64,000 bases of DNA from Symplocastrum torsivum CPER-KK1 (GCA_019358875.1 JAHHIF010000007.1:140268-204267), one strand, 5' to 3'. Counted from the stretch's first letter, positions 26,685 through 35,494 are shown. Notes: generated from the sequence alone by a model not told the origin. Numbers and translations are program-made.

Positions 26685-27398
26685 TCACCCAAGCAAGCGA
26701 TCGCTCTCTTGTTTGATTGTCTGATAACACTCACAGGCAGCCGATTCTAGACCTTCTCGGTTGAGGATTGTAATTTTGCCGCGATGGTAGCGGATGAATC
26801 CTGCCTGTTGAAGAATGGCGGCAACCACACTCACACTAGCGCGGCGCACTCCCAGCATGATCGAAAGGAACTCCTGGGTGAGGAGAAAGTCTTCTGAGTT
26901 TACCCTATCTTGGGTCATTAACAGCCAACGGCAGCATCGCTCTTCTACCGAGTGCAGACTGTTACAAGCGGCTGTCTGTGCGAACTGGTTCATCAGTGTT
27001 TGCGTGTAGCGTAGCAGTAGGGTATGAAGTGGGCAACCCCAGTAGACCTCGCGAATGAACACCTCTGCCTTCATGCGTAGGGCATCGCCAGGAATCTGCG
27101 CTATCACTTGAGTGGGAATTTGCTTGGTTCCCAACAACAGGGGGATGCCAACCATGCCTTCATTACCCACCGTCGCTGCTTCGATCGCTCCACCGTCTTC
27201 CATAAGGCTAAGTACAGAGACGGCACCACTAAGGGGGAAGTAGGCGTACTTGATTGGTTCGTCGGCTTCGTGGAGGACGTACTTCAAAGGCAGGGAGATA
27301 AGTTCTAGGTGAGGCAGGAGGCGATCGTATTCCTCCTTAGGTATAGCAGCTAGAAGTTTGTTAGCAACGGGATTACGCGAACTTTGGGATGATGACAT
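26685..27398 (-). CDS. Crp/Fnr-family transcriptional regulator, copy 4
   Basis: The protein has 237 aa and begins MSSSQSSRNPVANKLLAAIP. It has the same cNMP-binding-like domain and a HTH, LTQEFLSIMLGVRRASVSVV with AAILQQAGFIRYHRGKITI. AGGAGGCTCC-type pairing upstream (GGAGGCTCCTCATG on the minus strand) supplies the ribosome site. About 80 bp of its leader, including AAGCAGACAGCCAACGGCAT, recurs upstream of the deleted copy at 27686. The recognition helix is nearly identical across all four copies, suggesting shared targets. Confidence 0.9.
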   Translation of the reverse strand: MSSSQSSRNPVANKLLAAIPKEEYDRLLPHLELISLPLKYVLHEADEPIKYAYFPLSGAVSVLSLMEDGGAIEAATVGNEGMVGIPLLLGTKQIPTQVIAQIPGDALRMKAEVFIREVYWGCPLHTLLLRYTQTLMNQFAQTAACNSLHSVEERCCRWLLMTQDRVNSEDFLLTQEFLSIMLGVRRASVSVVAAILQQAGFIRYHRGKITILNREGLESAACECYQTIKQESDRLLG

Positions 27399-27560
27399 GA
27401 GGAGCCTCCTTAAGCTGATCTCGCTTGAAGCAGACAGCCAACGGCATCGGTGAACACTCTTGTCGCGGGTTGAATTACTTAATTGGACAGTTTATGCCCT
27501 TTAACGTACATAGTATTGGTGCTTGGGAAGGTTAGTCTGTACGCTTTCGGACAAAGGGTT

Positions 27561-27686
27561 CTAGAGCAATGTAGCCAGTCGCAGGCGATCGCACTCCTGT
27601 TTTAGAACCTGATAACACTCACAGGCAGCTAGAGTAGCCAACAACTTATTACCAACCGGATTACGGTTGCTTTGAGATACAGACAT
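27561..27686 (-). pseudogene. In-frame-deleted fifth Crp-like copy (41 codons)
   Basis: From the ATG at 27686 the product starts MSVSQSNRNPVGNKLLATL, matching the first 19 residues of copy 4. It then jumps directly to AACECYQVLKQECDRL, matching the last residues of copy 4 (AACECYQTIKQESDRL). The open frame continues six codons further to TAG. About 200 codons, including the effector domain and HTH, are missing, yet the frame is intact and the start, ribosome site and 80-bp leader are conserved. It is most likely a recombination relic; a translated micropeptide is possible but unsupported. Confidence 0.85.
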
Positions 27687-28108
27687 TAGGAGCTTCTCCG
27701 AGCCAGTCTTGCTTAAAGCAGACAGCCAACGGCATCGGTGAGGACTCCTGTCGCCAGTTGAATTCTTTGGTTATTAAATAACTTATGTACGCTACTTTAC
27801 ATAGTAACAGATAATACAGGGTGAGGTTGTCTGTCGGCAGAGGGACGAACGTGTTCTAACCGCCACACGACCAAGAACGTTGGGAGGCTTTGCGATCAGC
27901 CTATGCTAGTAGAGCGTATCCTCGGCAAACGACACCAGCATTAGCTTTCTTTGCATAGCAACGTTCTTAGAGTTAGCGTGACGCTTGGCGGTCGCGCCAA
28001 GCACACTCGTCAAAGGCGATCGCGAACCATCCCATTACCAGTAATTCTCTAGCTGAACTGCTCAGTGCTATTTATGACGTTAAAGTAACAGCAGATGGCT
28101 ACAATCTT
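27687..28108. other. Spacer with duplicated leader and one strong hairpin
   Basis: The first ~90 bp repeat the leader of crp-like copy 4. Further on an 8-bp perfect hairpin GCTTGGCG/CGCCAAGC (27983-28002, GTCG loop) occurs, followed by a HIP1 octamer. No gene is recognised. Confidence 0.5.
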
Positions 28109-28483
28109 TCAAGCTGTTGCATCACTTCCTTGTTGCAAGTCTCTGAGATAGTCTCTGTGTTTTGCCCAGACACGGCGTAGGTATTCCAAAACAGGCTTTT
28201 CGTAGTCAAACTTGTCGCACTCTTGTTTAATCCATAACCCCATTTGCCAAAGGTCTTCGAGGGTAGTGCAAGTTTTGATTAGGGAAACAACAGCTTCAAT
28301 CCACATAGCAAGTTTTCGGTAGCTGATGAATTGTCCTCCCTTGTCACAACGATGGACAAATAGAACATAAGCCCAACATTCAGCTCGTACAAGTAGTGAT
28401 TTTGGGATGTGCAGGAATTTGGCGATGAGGTCGAGGGTGATGGGAAATGAGTAGGGTTTAATCCGGCGAAATAAGGTTGTCAT
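28109..28483 (-). CDS. Hypothetical protein (124 aa)
   Basis: I do not recognise this protein. It begins MTTLFRRIKPYSFPITLDLI, is mostly helical by composition, with many Trp, Leu and Lys residues (WAYVLFVHRCDKGGQF, LWQMGLWIKQECDKF), and has no signal peptide or membrane segment. It lies 30 bp downstream of another unknown gene (28514-28774) on the same strand, with a third small frame upstream, so the three may form one accessory unit. Composition and frame length support coding; function is unknown. Confidence 0.6.
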   Translation of the reverse strand: MTTLFRRIKPYSFPITLDLIAKFLHIPKSLLVRAECWAYVLFVHRCDKGGQFISYRKLAMWIEAVVSLIKTCTTLEDLWQMGLWIKQECDKFDYEKPVLEYLRRVWAKHRDYLRDLQQGSDATA

Positions 28484-28513
28484 GGTTACTTTAGTGTTTA
28501 TAGAACTTACGCG

Positions 28514-28774
28514 CTAGTTCTCTTCTTCCTCTAAATCTGGAGGAGTGTCGAAGATGACTTCAAATTCTGCAACGGGTATGAAGCGATTGAGGACTCTGAG
28601 ATGGTCTTGGGCATCGGTTCTGTTGTGGAATCTGGCAACTGTGTAGCGTCTTAGGTCGGGTAAGAGACGCACAATCGCCCAAGGACGAGTAAAGTCTTCG
28701 GGTTGCTCGATGCGTTGGTAGGTTTTGACTTCCTCTCTTGTAACTGTGTTGAGGGTGTTTTGAATGACGCGCAT
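28514..28774 (-). CDS. Hypothetical protein (86 aa)
   Basis: This small soluble protein starts MRVIQNTLNTVTREEVKTYQ. Its core RPWAIVRLLPDLRRYTVARF, then HNRTDAQDHLRVLNRF, has the look of a compact alpha/beta domain, and the tail is acidic (DLEEEEN). I recall similar short proteins in cyanobacterial accessory regions but no function. It is followed after 30 bp by the 124-aa gene on the same strand. Confidence 0.6.
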   Translation of the reverse strand: MRVIQNTLNTVTREEVKTYQRIEQPEDFTRPWAIVRLLPDLRRYTVARFHNRTDAQDHLRVLNRFIPVAEFEVIFDTPPDLEEEEN

Positions 28775-28840
28775 GAGCTTTTCTCGTGCTGGAGTGGTGT
28801 CGTTTGGGATGAGACTCCAGTCATTTACGGGTGCTGGTTG

Positions 28841-28987
28841 CTAAGTCAGTAAATAAGATGTGCCTTCTACGCTGATTTTCCAGGTCAAGCGGCGAGTTTG
28901 TTTATGGCATTGATAATTTTGCTGTCGCAGGCGCGAACAGATTTGTTCGCCTTCAGTTTTCAGGCGAAGCCAGTCACGATGCTTCAT
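28841..28987 (-). CDS. Small basic hypothetical protein (48 aa)
   Basis: The frame beginning MKHRDWLRLKTEGEQICSRL and ending WKISVEGTSYLLT lies just upstream of the 86-aa gene. It is basic and amphipathic. The frame is open further upstream (to 29071), but that part is encoded by a repeat hairpin, so the internal ATG is preferred. It may be the first gene of a three-gene unit. Evidence is limited to composition and position. Confidence 0.4.
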   Translation of the reverse strand: MKHRDWLRLKTEGEQICSRLRQQNYQCHKQTRRLTWKISVEGTSYLLT

Positions 28988-29033
28988 CAGTTTTATTACG
29001 GTTGGTAGATGGACATGGAGACCTCTCCCCCAG

Positions 29034-29056
29034 CCCCTCTCCTGCGAGGAGAGGGG
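29034..29056. repeat. CCCCTCTCCT hairpin repeat
   Basis: CCCCTCTCCT pairs with AGGAGAGGGG around GCG, inside the wider CCTCTCCCCCAGCCCCTCT context. This is a widespread cyanobacterial intergenic repeat; a related tract lies at 26530-26550. Confidence 0.7.
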
Positions 29057-29280
29057 AGTCAGAATCTGCATTTTTTAGGAAAGGCGATCGCATACACATA
29101 CACAGGCAAGCGATCGCCCATGGAAGACCAATACAAAGCTGCATCTAAACGATTTCCGTCTAGACATCACCTCCTTGCATGGGGCTTTACTTTATTTGTG
29201 GTCGATAATGTTAACTTACTTGTTTACGTCTCAATCATACACGATGTGAACAAATAAATTCACATTTACTTGGTTATATT

Positions 29281-29299
29281 CCTCTGACACGATCAGAGG
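29281..29299. promoter_or_regulatory. Palindrome abutting the XRE gene start
   Basis: CCTCTGA-CACGA-TCAGAGG is a perfect 7-bp inverted repeat ending 1 bp before the ATG at 29301. It overlaps the position of the ribosome site, so it may be an autoregulatory operator bound by the XRE protein or a hairpin masking translation (inference). Confidence 0.55.
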
Positions 29300-29300
29300 C

Positions 29301-29546
29301 ATGGGAAGAGCAGGGCAAGCCCTCAAGCAGGCATTGGAAACCTACAGTATCAGCCAGAACAAACTGGCAGTGGCGTTAGGCATTGAGCGAACTATTGTTA
29401 ATCGTTGGTTTCACGAACGGGCAGACCCTACGGCTGAGACAGTTGCAGATATTGTCAAAGCGCTGAAGGGAATCAATCGAGCTGCCGCCGAGAAGTTTAT
29501 CGAATTATATCTAGGTGAGCTGATTGAGGATGAGGAGCAGCCTTAG
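29301..29546 (+). CDS. XRE-family helix-turn-helix regulator (81 aa)
   Basis: This is a small DNA-binding protein consisting almost only of an HTH_3/XRE domain: LKQALETYSISQNKLAVALG, then IERTIVNRWFHERADPTAET. A helix (AAAEKFIELYLGELIEDEEQ) follows. It is alone on the plus strand among minus-strand accessory genes. The palindrome ending at its start codon is the likely operator. The domain call is firm; the target genes are not known. Confidence 0.85.
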   Translation: MGRAGQALKQALETYSISQNKLAVALGIERTIVNRWFHERADPTAETVADIVKALKGINRAAAEKFIELYLGELIEDEEQP

Positions 29547-29898
29547 CAAAAATGTGTAGCCAGTAGCGCTCGTGTTGCTGGCTTTTGACTTTAATTAAGT
29601 GCTTGTGAATGCGATCGCACGCTAGCAGTGATGCTAAGGGGGAAACGCGCTCACTTTCAGCCACCTAAAACACACCTCAGGCGCTCCTTCGTGTGTTTGA
29701 CTGAGGAACTAAATGCGATCGTGCTGATGGGAGTGAGAGTGCGATCGCCTTCTTCACGGTGCTGCTCGTAGTATCCCCAGGCAGGGGATTTTACTCAAGT
29801 TTTCTCCCTCTAACAACCGTTGTACCGAAACCACGATAATCTAAAATCAATTGCAAGTGCGATCGCCACACAGAAAGGCGATCTGTAAGTATCCAAGA
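29547..29898. other. HIP1-rich spacer
   Basis: This 350-bp spacer lies between the XRE gene and the antitoxin-like gene. It contains four GCGATCG(C)-type sites within 300 bp and no frame with coding character. Nothing else is recognised. Confidence 0.4.
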
Positions 29899-30228
29899 TT
29901 ATGTAGCAACAACTCGTGTTCGAGCTTGTGAACGAGATTTAGGTTTGGTTTTCACTACAATTTCCACATCTCGACCCAAAGCATTCAAAAAACGAAACAA
30001 CCGTACAGTTGAAAATCCTGATAACTTTCCGTTGATTAGATCAGATACTTTTGGCTGATCAATTCCTAAAAGCTCTGCTGCTTGGGCCTGCGTCATGTGT
30101 TGCTTAGTAATAATGCTGCTGATCTTACGTGCGAGTTCAGCTTTTACAAGCAATTCATCCGAATTTTCTAAACCCAAATCGGCAAATACATTACCGCTAC
30201 TTGCTTGCACTCTAATTTCCTGAGCCAT
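29899..30228 (-). CDS. HigA-like antitoxin (XRE family)
   Basis: The product has 109 aa from MAQEIRVQASSGNVFADLGL. The HTH reads KQHMTQAQAAELLGIDQPKV, then SDLINGKLSGFSTVRLFRFL, typical of the HTH_37-type antitoxins paired with phage Gp49-like toxins. The basic C-terminus (KTKPKSRSQARTRVVAT) may contact DNA. It is encoded 13 bp after the toxin on the same strand, toxin first, as in higBA. The upstream ATG at 30300 overlaps the toxin and is less likely. Confidence 0.85.
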   Translation of the reverse strand: MAQEIRVQASSGNVFADLGLENSDELLVKAELARKISSIITKQHMTQAQAAELLGIDQPKVSDLINGKLSGFSTVRLFRFLNALGRDVEIVVKTKPKSRSQARTRVVAT

Positions 30229-30241
30229 TTCTCTCTCCCTT

Positions 30242-30610
30242 TTACTGCTTGCTATAGTTTTCTGCGTAATGCTCTTTTGCTCGTTTAAGTCTTGTTTCAA
30301 TCAACTCAATATCCTGCTGTGGTGTAGCGATTCCTTGCTTTGATTTCTTTTGAAAAGCGTGTAAGACATAAATTACGCCAGCAAGTTTCACTGTATATAC
30401 AGCTCGGTACGTATCTCCATCAAAGTCTTCCACAACTTCAAGCACCCCAGCCCCCTTAAATCCTTTGAGTGGTTTAGCCCAAGGATGCTTCTCACCGCAT
30501 TGAGCCAAGTACAAGGCATAGCCAACGGCTTGCTGAACCTCCTCTGGGAAATCTTTCAAATCCTCAAGGGAACTTCCAACCCATTCAACTGGTTTCAACG
30601 ATGAACTCAT
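30242..30610 (-). CDS. HigB/RelE-like toxin (phage-derived Gp49-like family)
   Basis: The protein has 122 aa. The core WAKPLKGFKGAGVLEVVEDF, YRAVYTVKLAGVIYVLHAFQ and KKSKQGIATPQQDIELIETR is the standard Gp49-like toxin pattern. Family members cleave mRNA at the ribosome; basic residues in KKSKQG and the arginines fit this. It precedes the antitoxin and has a 7-bp inverted repeat just upstream of its start. The pair is probably functional, as both frames are full length. Confidence 0.85.
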   Translation of the reverse strand: MSSSLKPVEWVGSSLEDLKDFPEEVQQAVGYALYLAQCGEKHPWAKPLKGFKGAGVLEVVEDFDGDTYRAVYTVKLAGVIYVLHAFQKKSKQGIATPQQDIELIETRLKRAKEHYAENYSKQ

Positions 30611-30616
30611 CCCTTA

Positions 30617-30638
30617 AATATGCTAGTTCTGGCATATT
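30617..30638. promoter_or_regulatory. Inverted repeat upstream of the toxin-antitoxin pair
   Basis: AATATGC and GCATATT are perfect 7-bp arms spaced by 8 bp, centred about 18 bp upstream of the toxin ATG (30610). Position and symmetry fit the operator of an autoregulated type II toxin-antitoxin operon (inference). Confidence 0.55.
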
Positions 30639-30944
30639 ATTGTCAATCGAAGCTGTGCATCTTGAGTGATAATGGAGCATTAAAAAAATGCCAAATCTAA
30701 ACCACGATTTTCTATGAGATAGCTACGCTTTACGCACTCATCAGGTGGGCAGGATGGCGATCGCTCTTTAAAAGTCAGTAAGGTGGAAGCGATCGCCTTT
30801 TTTGAGAGGTTGGCAGAGTGCGATCGCTCTCATAAGGCTTTAGCAGAATTTAGATAGGGAAAGATCAACCCTTGGAGTTCTAAACTCTGGTGCTTTCCCA
30901 AACAACACCTCAATTTTGGAAGCTCAATTGGAGAGGTACGAATA

Positions 30945-31172
30945 ATGGAATATTGCAGTGTTGCCTATTCCTGGATAGGCAGAGGATGGACTCAAGAGAT
31001 TAACTGGCTGCGTATACAAGGAGAGGAAGTTGCCGAGTGGAAAGGGAAATACTGGACGGATTTTCTGAATTATATGGCACAAGACCGCTGGGAGCTTGTC
31101 GCAGTAGCTCCATTGGGAGGCGGAGAGTATTCAATCTCCGGAATTGTTGCCTATTTTAAGCGACCTCTTTAA
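30945..31172 (+). CDS. DUF4177-like small protein (75 aa)
   Basis: The start MEYCSVAYSWIGRGWTQEIN is preceded by GGAGAGG at a good distance. The FLNYMAQDRWELVAVAPLGG segment matches the LNxxGxxGWELV pattern of DUF4177-type proteins, which have no established function. A strong hairpin (31202-31235) ends the unit 30 bp after the stop. It converges on uvrB. Confidence 0.65.
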   Translation: MEYCSVAYSWIGRGWTQEINWLRIQGEEVAEWKGKYWTDFLNYMAQDRWELVAVAPLGGGEYSISGIVAYFKRPL

Positions 31173-31201
31173 TTGCTCAATGAAGCCGAGCATCACCATT
31201 C

Positions 31202-31235
31202 GTAGTTGGCGCTTTAACGCTAAAGCGCCGACTAC
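31202..31235. terminator. 15-bp hairpin between convergent genes
   Basis: GTAGTTGGCGCTTTA pairs with TAAAGCGCCGACTAC (one G-T) around ACGC. The hairpin lies between the ends of the 75-aa gene and uvrB and lacks a long T-run. It is a known type of cyanobacterial repeat that may stop transcription from both sides. Confidence 0.6.
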
Positions 31236-31263
31236 AAATCAAATTATCTTCATGCCATTCTGC

Positions 31264-33261
31264 TTAATGACCTATGAGTTTATCTCGCAGATGCTTAATG
31301 CGATCACGATACTTCGCCGCCTCCTCAAATTGCAAATTCTTCGCCGCATCCTTCATCAATTCTTCCAGTTGACCAATTAATCCCGGAATCTGCTCCAAAG
31401 GCAACTCATCCGCCTGTTCATAAACCTCTTCTAACTGTTGAGCATTCAATCGCCGCGACACTTCCAGAAACGCCAGAATCGAATTATTTGATCGCTTGAT
31501 AATCGACTGCGGTGTAATGCCGTGTTTCTCGTTGTATTCCAGTTGAATTGCTCGACGTCGTTCCGTTTCCCCGATCGCTTTTGCCATGCTGTCGGTAAGA
31601 TTATCAGCATACAAAATTGCTTGCCCTCGGACATGACGGGCCGCCCGCCCAATCGTTTGAATTAGCGATCGCTCTGCCCTCAAAAACCCCTCTTTATCGG
31701 CATCCAAGATTGCCACCAGAGAAACCTCCGGTAAATCCAATCCCTCCCGCAACAAGTTCACTCCAATCAAGACATCAAACATACCCTCACGTAAATCTTG
31801 CAAGATTTCAATCCGCTCAATCGAGTTAATCTCCGAGTGCAAATAGCGTACCTTGATGCCGCGTTCCTGCAAGTATTCCGTCAAATCTTCCGCCATGCGC
31901 TTCGTTAGGGTAGTCACTAGCGCTCGCTCTTTCCGATCAACCCGATCCTTAATTTCACCCAAAAGGTCATCAATTTGTCCTTCCGTCGGGCGCACATAGA
32001 TTTCTGGGTCAACCACACCCGTCGGTCGAATCACCTGTTGAATTACTCGCTCTTCTGACCGTTCGATCTCCCAATCTCCTGGTGTGGCAGAAACAAAGAT
32101 GCACTGACTCACCTTCTCCCAGAACTCCTCTGACTTTAGAGGACGGTTATCTGCTGCACTGGGTAAGCGAAAGCCATGCTCAATTAGCACTCGCTTTCGG
32201 GCTTGGTCGCCGTTGTACATCCCCCGAATTTGAGGAACCGAGACGTGGGATTCATCCACCACCAACAGCCAATCTTTAGGGAAGTAATCAATCAAACACT
32301 CTGGCGGTTCTCCAGCAATGCGCCCTGCGAGGTGACGAGAATAGTTTTCAACACCGTTGCAGTAACCCACTTCTCGCAAGAGATCTAAATCATAACGAGT
32401 ACGCTGTTCCAGCCGTTGAGCTTCCAGCAAACTCCCTGCTTTCTCCAATTCCTCCAAACGCTGACGCAGTTCCTCCTCAATCGCATCACACGCTTCTTCT
32501 AGTCGATCATCCGGGGTAACAAAGTGACGCGCTGGGTAAACATTTAGAGCATCCAAACTTTGGAGAATTTCACCCGTTACAGGGTCAACGTAGCGAATTG
32601 CGTCTATTTCATCACCAAAGAATTCCACACGAATAATCCGGTCTTCGTATGCCGGACCAATCTCCAAAACATCGCCTTTAACACGAAACCGACCTCTCCC
32701 CATCTCCATGTCGTTACGAGAATATTGCACCGAGGCTAAATCCCGCAACAACTGGCGTTGGTCAACTTCCTTCCCCATCCGCAAGGGTATCGAAGCTTTC
32801 AAGTATTCCGAGGGAATCCCCAAACCATAGATACAGCTAATTGACGCAACAACAATTACATCACGCCGCTCAAAAAGCGATCGCGTTGCCGAGTGCCGAA
32901 GCATATCAATCTCATCATTAATCGCTGCACTCTTCTCTATATAGGTATCCGTAACCGGGATATAAGCTTCCGGCTGATAGTAGTCGTAGTACGAAACGAA
33001 ATACTCAACTGCATTGTTGGGAAAGAACTCGCGTAACTCATTACAGAGTTGGGCAGCTAAAGTTTTATTGTGAGCTAGCACCAACGTCGGTTTGCCTATC
33101 TTGTCGATCACACTAGCGGCGGTGTAAGTTTTGCCTGTTCCTGTTGCACCGAGCAGAGTTTGGAAGCGATGACCGGATTGTAGACTGGAGGTCAGTTGTG
33201 CGATCGCCTGTGGCTGATCACCCGTCGGTTTAAATGGAGCTTGCAGATTAAATTGCGCCAT
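31264..33261 (-). CDS. uvrB: UvrABC excinuclease subunit UvrB
   Basis: UvrB is the DNA-damage-verifying helicase-like subunit of nucleotide excision repair. The 665-aa protein has Walker [15 protein letters not shown] (about 39-48), the [12 protein letters not shown] beta-hairpin start, SISCIYGLG, the [15 protein letters not shown] segment, Walker [11 protein letters not shown], helicase motifs V and VI ([33 protein letters not shown]), and a C-terminal UVR motif ([20 protein letters not shown]) that binds UvrC. It is complete. No LexA-type box was evident upstream. Confidence 0.97.
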   Translation of the reverse strand: MAQFNLQAPFKPTGDQPQAIAQLTSSLQSGHRFQTLLGATGTGKTYTAASVIDKIGKPTLVLAHNKTLAAQLCNELREFFPNNAVEYFVSYYDYYQPEAYIPVTDTYIEKSAAINDEIDMLRHSATRSLFERRDVIVVASISCIYGLGIPSEYLKASIPLRMGKEVDQRQLLRDLASVQYSRNDMEMGRGRFRVKGDVLEIGPAYEDRIIRVEFFGDEIDAIRYVDPVTGEILQSLDALNVYPARHFVTPDDRLEEACDAIEEELRQRLEELEKAGSLLEAQRLEQRTRYDLDLLREVGYCNGVENYSRHLAGRIAGEPPECLIDYFPKDWLLVVDESHVSVPQIRGMYNGDQARKRVLIEHGFRLPSAADNRPLKSEEFWEKVSQCIFVSATPGDWEIERSEERVIQQVIRPTGVVDPEIYVRPTEGQIDDLLGEIKDRVDRKERALVTTLTKRMAEDLTEYLQERGIKVRYLHSEINSIERIEILQDLREGMFDVLIGVNLLREGLDLPEVSLVAILDADKEGFLRAERSLIQTIGRAARHVRGQAILYADNLTDSMAKAIGETERRRAIQLEYNEKHGITPQSIIKRSNNSILAFLEVSRRLNAQQLEEVYEQADELPLEQIPGLIGQLEELMKDAAKNLQFEEAAKYRDRIKHLRDKLIGH

Positions 33262-33345
33262 AGAAGTGAAGATGAAGAGGTGCCTCTATTACCTATGCTA
33301 AGTAACTTCTCACGTAATTGCGTTTAGCCGGAGCGGTCGTCTATT

Positions 33346-33912
33346 GTGTCATCCACCTTACCAATTCCCAATTCCCAATTCCCAATTCCCAATTCCCAAT
33401 TCCCAATTCCCAATTCCCAATTCCCAATTCCCAATGGCTTCCTCAGTTTAGGAGTAGAGCGGCTAAAAGCAGGGAAGCTACGACCCAGTTACGTTGTCTG
33501 GGAAGAAAACTATATTGTCCCCATTTTGGTATTAGAAGTCGTTTCCAAAACCTATGGTGGAGAATATGACGAAAAAATGACGGATTATGCCAAATTAGGG
33601 GTACTTTACTCTGTCATCTACAACCCTGACTACTGCTGTCGCGATAAGCATGACTCGTTTGAAGTTTATCGCTTAGTAGAGGGAGTTTATCAACGTCAAC
33701 TGGGGGAACCTGTCTGGATGCCAGAAATTGGCTTAGGAATTGGGCCAGAGATTGGTACTTATGACAGGTGTCAGCGGGAGTGGTTGTACTGGTACGACTC
33801 TGAAGGTACTAGATTTCTTATGCCTGATGAGGCTGCTGAGCAGGAGCGGCAACGAACACAACGGTTAGCAGAGCGGTTGCGAGAACTAGGGATTGATCCA
33901 GAGCAAGTGTAG
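33346..33912 (+). pseudogene. Uma2-family (DUF820) protein, N-terminus replaced by heptamer repeats
   Basis: From about residue 32 the sequence is a cyanobacterial Uma2/DUF820 protein of the restriction-endonuclease-like fold. It has [40 protein letters not shown] and GVLYSVIYNPDY, then the EEAAEQERQRTQ-type coiled coil tail (here DEAAEQERQRTQRLAERLRE). The expected N-terminal 70-80 residues are absent. Instead the open frame, starting at a GTG, reads through the CCAATTC heptamer array and encodes PIPNSQF repeats. No ribosome site is seen, so this is probably a truncated gene that happens to stay in frame. Confidence 0.7.
33361..33435. repeat. CCAATTC heptamer tandem array (10.7 units)
   Basis: Ten perfect CCAATTC units and a partial CCAAT lie head to tail, without a substitution. 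Three units make 21 bp, so the array is open in the overlapping frame and gives a PIPNSQF heptapeptide repeat. Arrays of this type (STRR) expand and shrink between cyanobacterial strains. Confidence 0.95.
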
Positions 33913-34012
33913 CGATCTGAACCTACTCTTTTTCATCTCTAGGTTCAGAAGATTTGAAGATAGGGTAATGTTGATGAGGATTTCCGATAGAACGCGATCG
34001 CACTCATTGGTA

Positions 34013-35344
34013 CTATCGCTCAGCGTGAATATAGTCAACGAAGTAAAATCTCGGCTCCAGCCAAATTTTGAGCCAAGTAAACGCCGCTAAACCCAAGAGT
34101 GCCACAGTCATTAAGGGTAAACCTAAACTGAGGCGCAGTGCATCTGGCATTAAGGCAACTCCTGAAATCGTCAGAACAAAGTACCCTAAAAGCACTTTCT
34201 GCAAACGCTGTACCCTTTTCAATGCACCTCGACAGCTACTGCAATGCTGGGTGTGTTGTTTATAGCGATCTAGCACTTCCTCACGGTTATCGTTAAGTTT
34301 CCTTGTATCTGGAGTACTAAGCCCAACTTCGCGCCACGGTAGCTTTCCTTCGCAGTACTTATCAAACCAATTCCGAAACTCAATGACTAAGCGATCGGCA
34401 CTTGTAGGTAGTTTGTAGGCAGTTTTCCAGCTTTCAACCTGTTGTCGCTGTTGCAGAAAATACTCTTGCTGCTGGAGCAAAATCATATCTCCCTCAAGTA
34501 CCAGATTGCGATTATTGATGTGATCCCACCAGCGAGGCGTTAGCTGAAAAACGGTTTTGGCAAAGTTACGGGGAAATTGAGCGACGATCCTTGATTTACC
34601 TGGAGCCACAGGAATACAGTAGGTAACCAATCCAAGTTCCTTTCCCTTATCGCCAAAACTGATTGCATATTCCAAGCGGCAAGGAGGTTCAAAGGTAATT
34701 GTTGTGCTGAATCGTCCGGGGGTAGTAGCTTCAATTAAATTGAGTGTTGATTGCTCAATTTTGAGCAAAATTGGTGTCGCCCGTTCTCGATTTCCCTGTA
34801 TTCCATGATGAGCAAAGGGAACATGGCTCGGATCGGCTACATTCTCAACCAGCGTTTGCCAGTCATAGTCTAAGTCGCGCACAAAAGAAGACCAGACAAA
34901 CCCTTTACTGGCATCCACTTTAGGGGAGATTGGTCGGGGTGTAGCAGCAGCGAGTTCTGCGGAGTTGGTATCTAACCAAACCCAAAGCAAATCATTTTCC
35001 TGGCAACAAGGTAGTGCAATCGCACACAAGTTTTTTTGTTGATTAGCAACGAGTTGTGGATTTTCTGCCTGGGGAACCTTTGTACAGGTGCCTTGCTCAT
35101 CAAACTGCCAGCCATGATAGCTACACATGAGATTACCCGTCTTCTCATCCACTCGTCCCTCACTTAAGGGGGCAAGTCGATGAGGGCATTGATCTAAAAA
35201 CGCTCGATAAGTCTCAGATGAACTAGGCTTCCAAATGACTAAGCGAAGTCCTAAAAGAGTAACAGGGGTTGGTCGTTTTGGATCAAGGTCTTCGACAGGT
35301 GAGAGAGGATACCAATGCTGAAAAAAGTTAAACTCAGGTGGCAT
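34013..35344 (-). CDS. Rieske [2Fe-2S] oxygenase of the PAO/Tic55 family
   Basis: The 443-aa protein carries the Rieske motif CPHRLAPLSEGRV followed by CSYHGWQFDEQG, and the mononuclear iron site in VENVADPSHVPFAHHGIQG. The C-terminal CxxC (HCSSCRGALKRVQ) and two C-terminal hydrophobic segments are characteristic of pheophorbide a oxygenase, chlorophyll(ide) and Tic55-type membrane enzymes. The substrate is therefore probably a tetrapyrrole or related chlorophyll product, but I cannot tell which one. It is a single gene, with no operon partner in close range. Confidence 0.9.
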   Translation of the reverse strand: MPPEFNFFQHWYPLSPVEDLDPKRPTPVTLLGLRLVIWKPSSSETYRAFLDQCPHRLAPLSEGRVDEKTGNLMCSYHGWQFDEQGTCTKVPQAENPQLVANQQKNLCAIALPCCQENDLLWVWLDTNSAELAAATPRPISPKVDASKGFVWSSFVRDLDYDWQTLVENVADPSHVPFAHHGIQGNRERATPILLKIEQSTLNLIEATTPGRFSTTITFEPPCRLEYAISFGDKGKELGLVTYCIPVAPGKSRIVAQFPRNFAKTVFQLTPRWWDHINNRNLVLEGDMILLQQQEYFLQQRQQVESWKTAYKLPTSADRLVIEFRNWFDKYCEGKLPWREVGLSTPDTRKLNDNREEVLDRYKQHTQHCSSCRGALKRVQRLQKVLLGYFVLTISGVALMPDALRLSLGLPLMTVALLGLAAFTWLKIWLEPRFYFVDYIHAER

Positions 35345-35494
35345 AGTGCAGCTAGTTTCAAGAATCCTGTGAGAATTATCTTAGAGGTTATGCCGACTAG
35401 AAGCGATCGCATCGTAAGAATTCAGAATCAACTCAAACCTCTCTCCTTTAAGAAGCTATTGCCCACCCACAAGTGCCAGAAGTTAAGACTGATA

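Noticed and set aside
33361..33435. Tandem array considered as CRISPR
   Set aside because: Units are 7 bp with no spacers; it is an STRR array and no cas genes are present.
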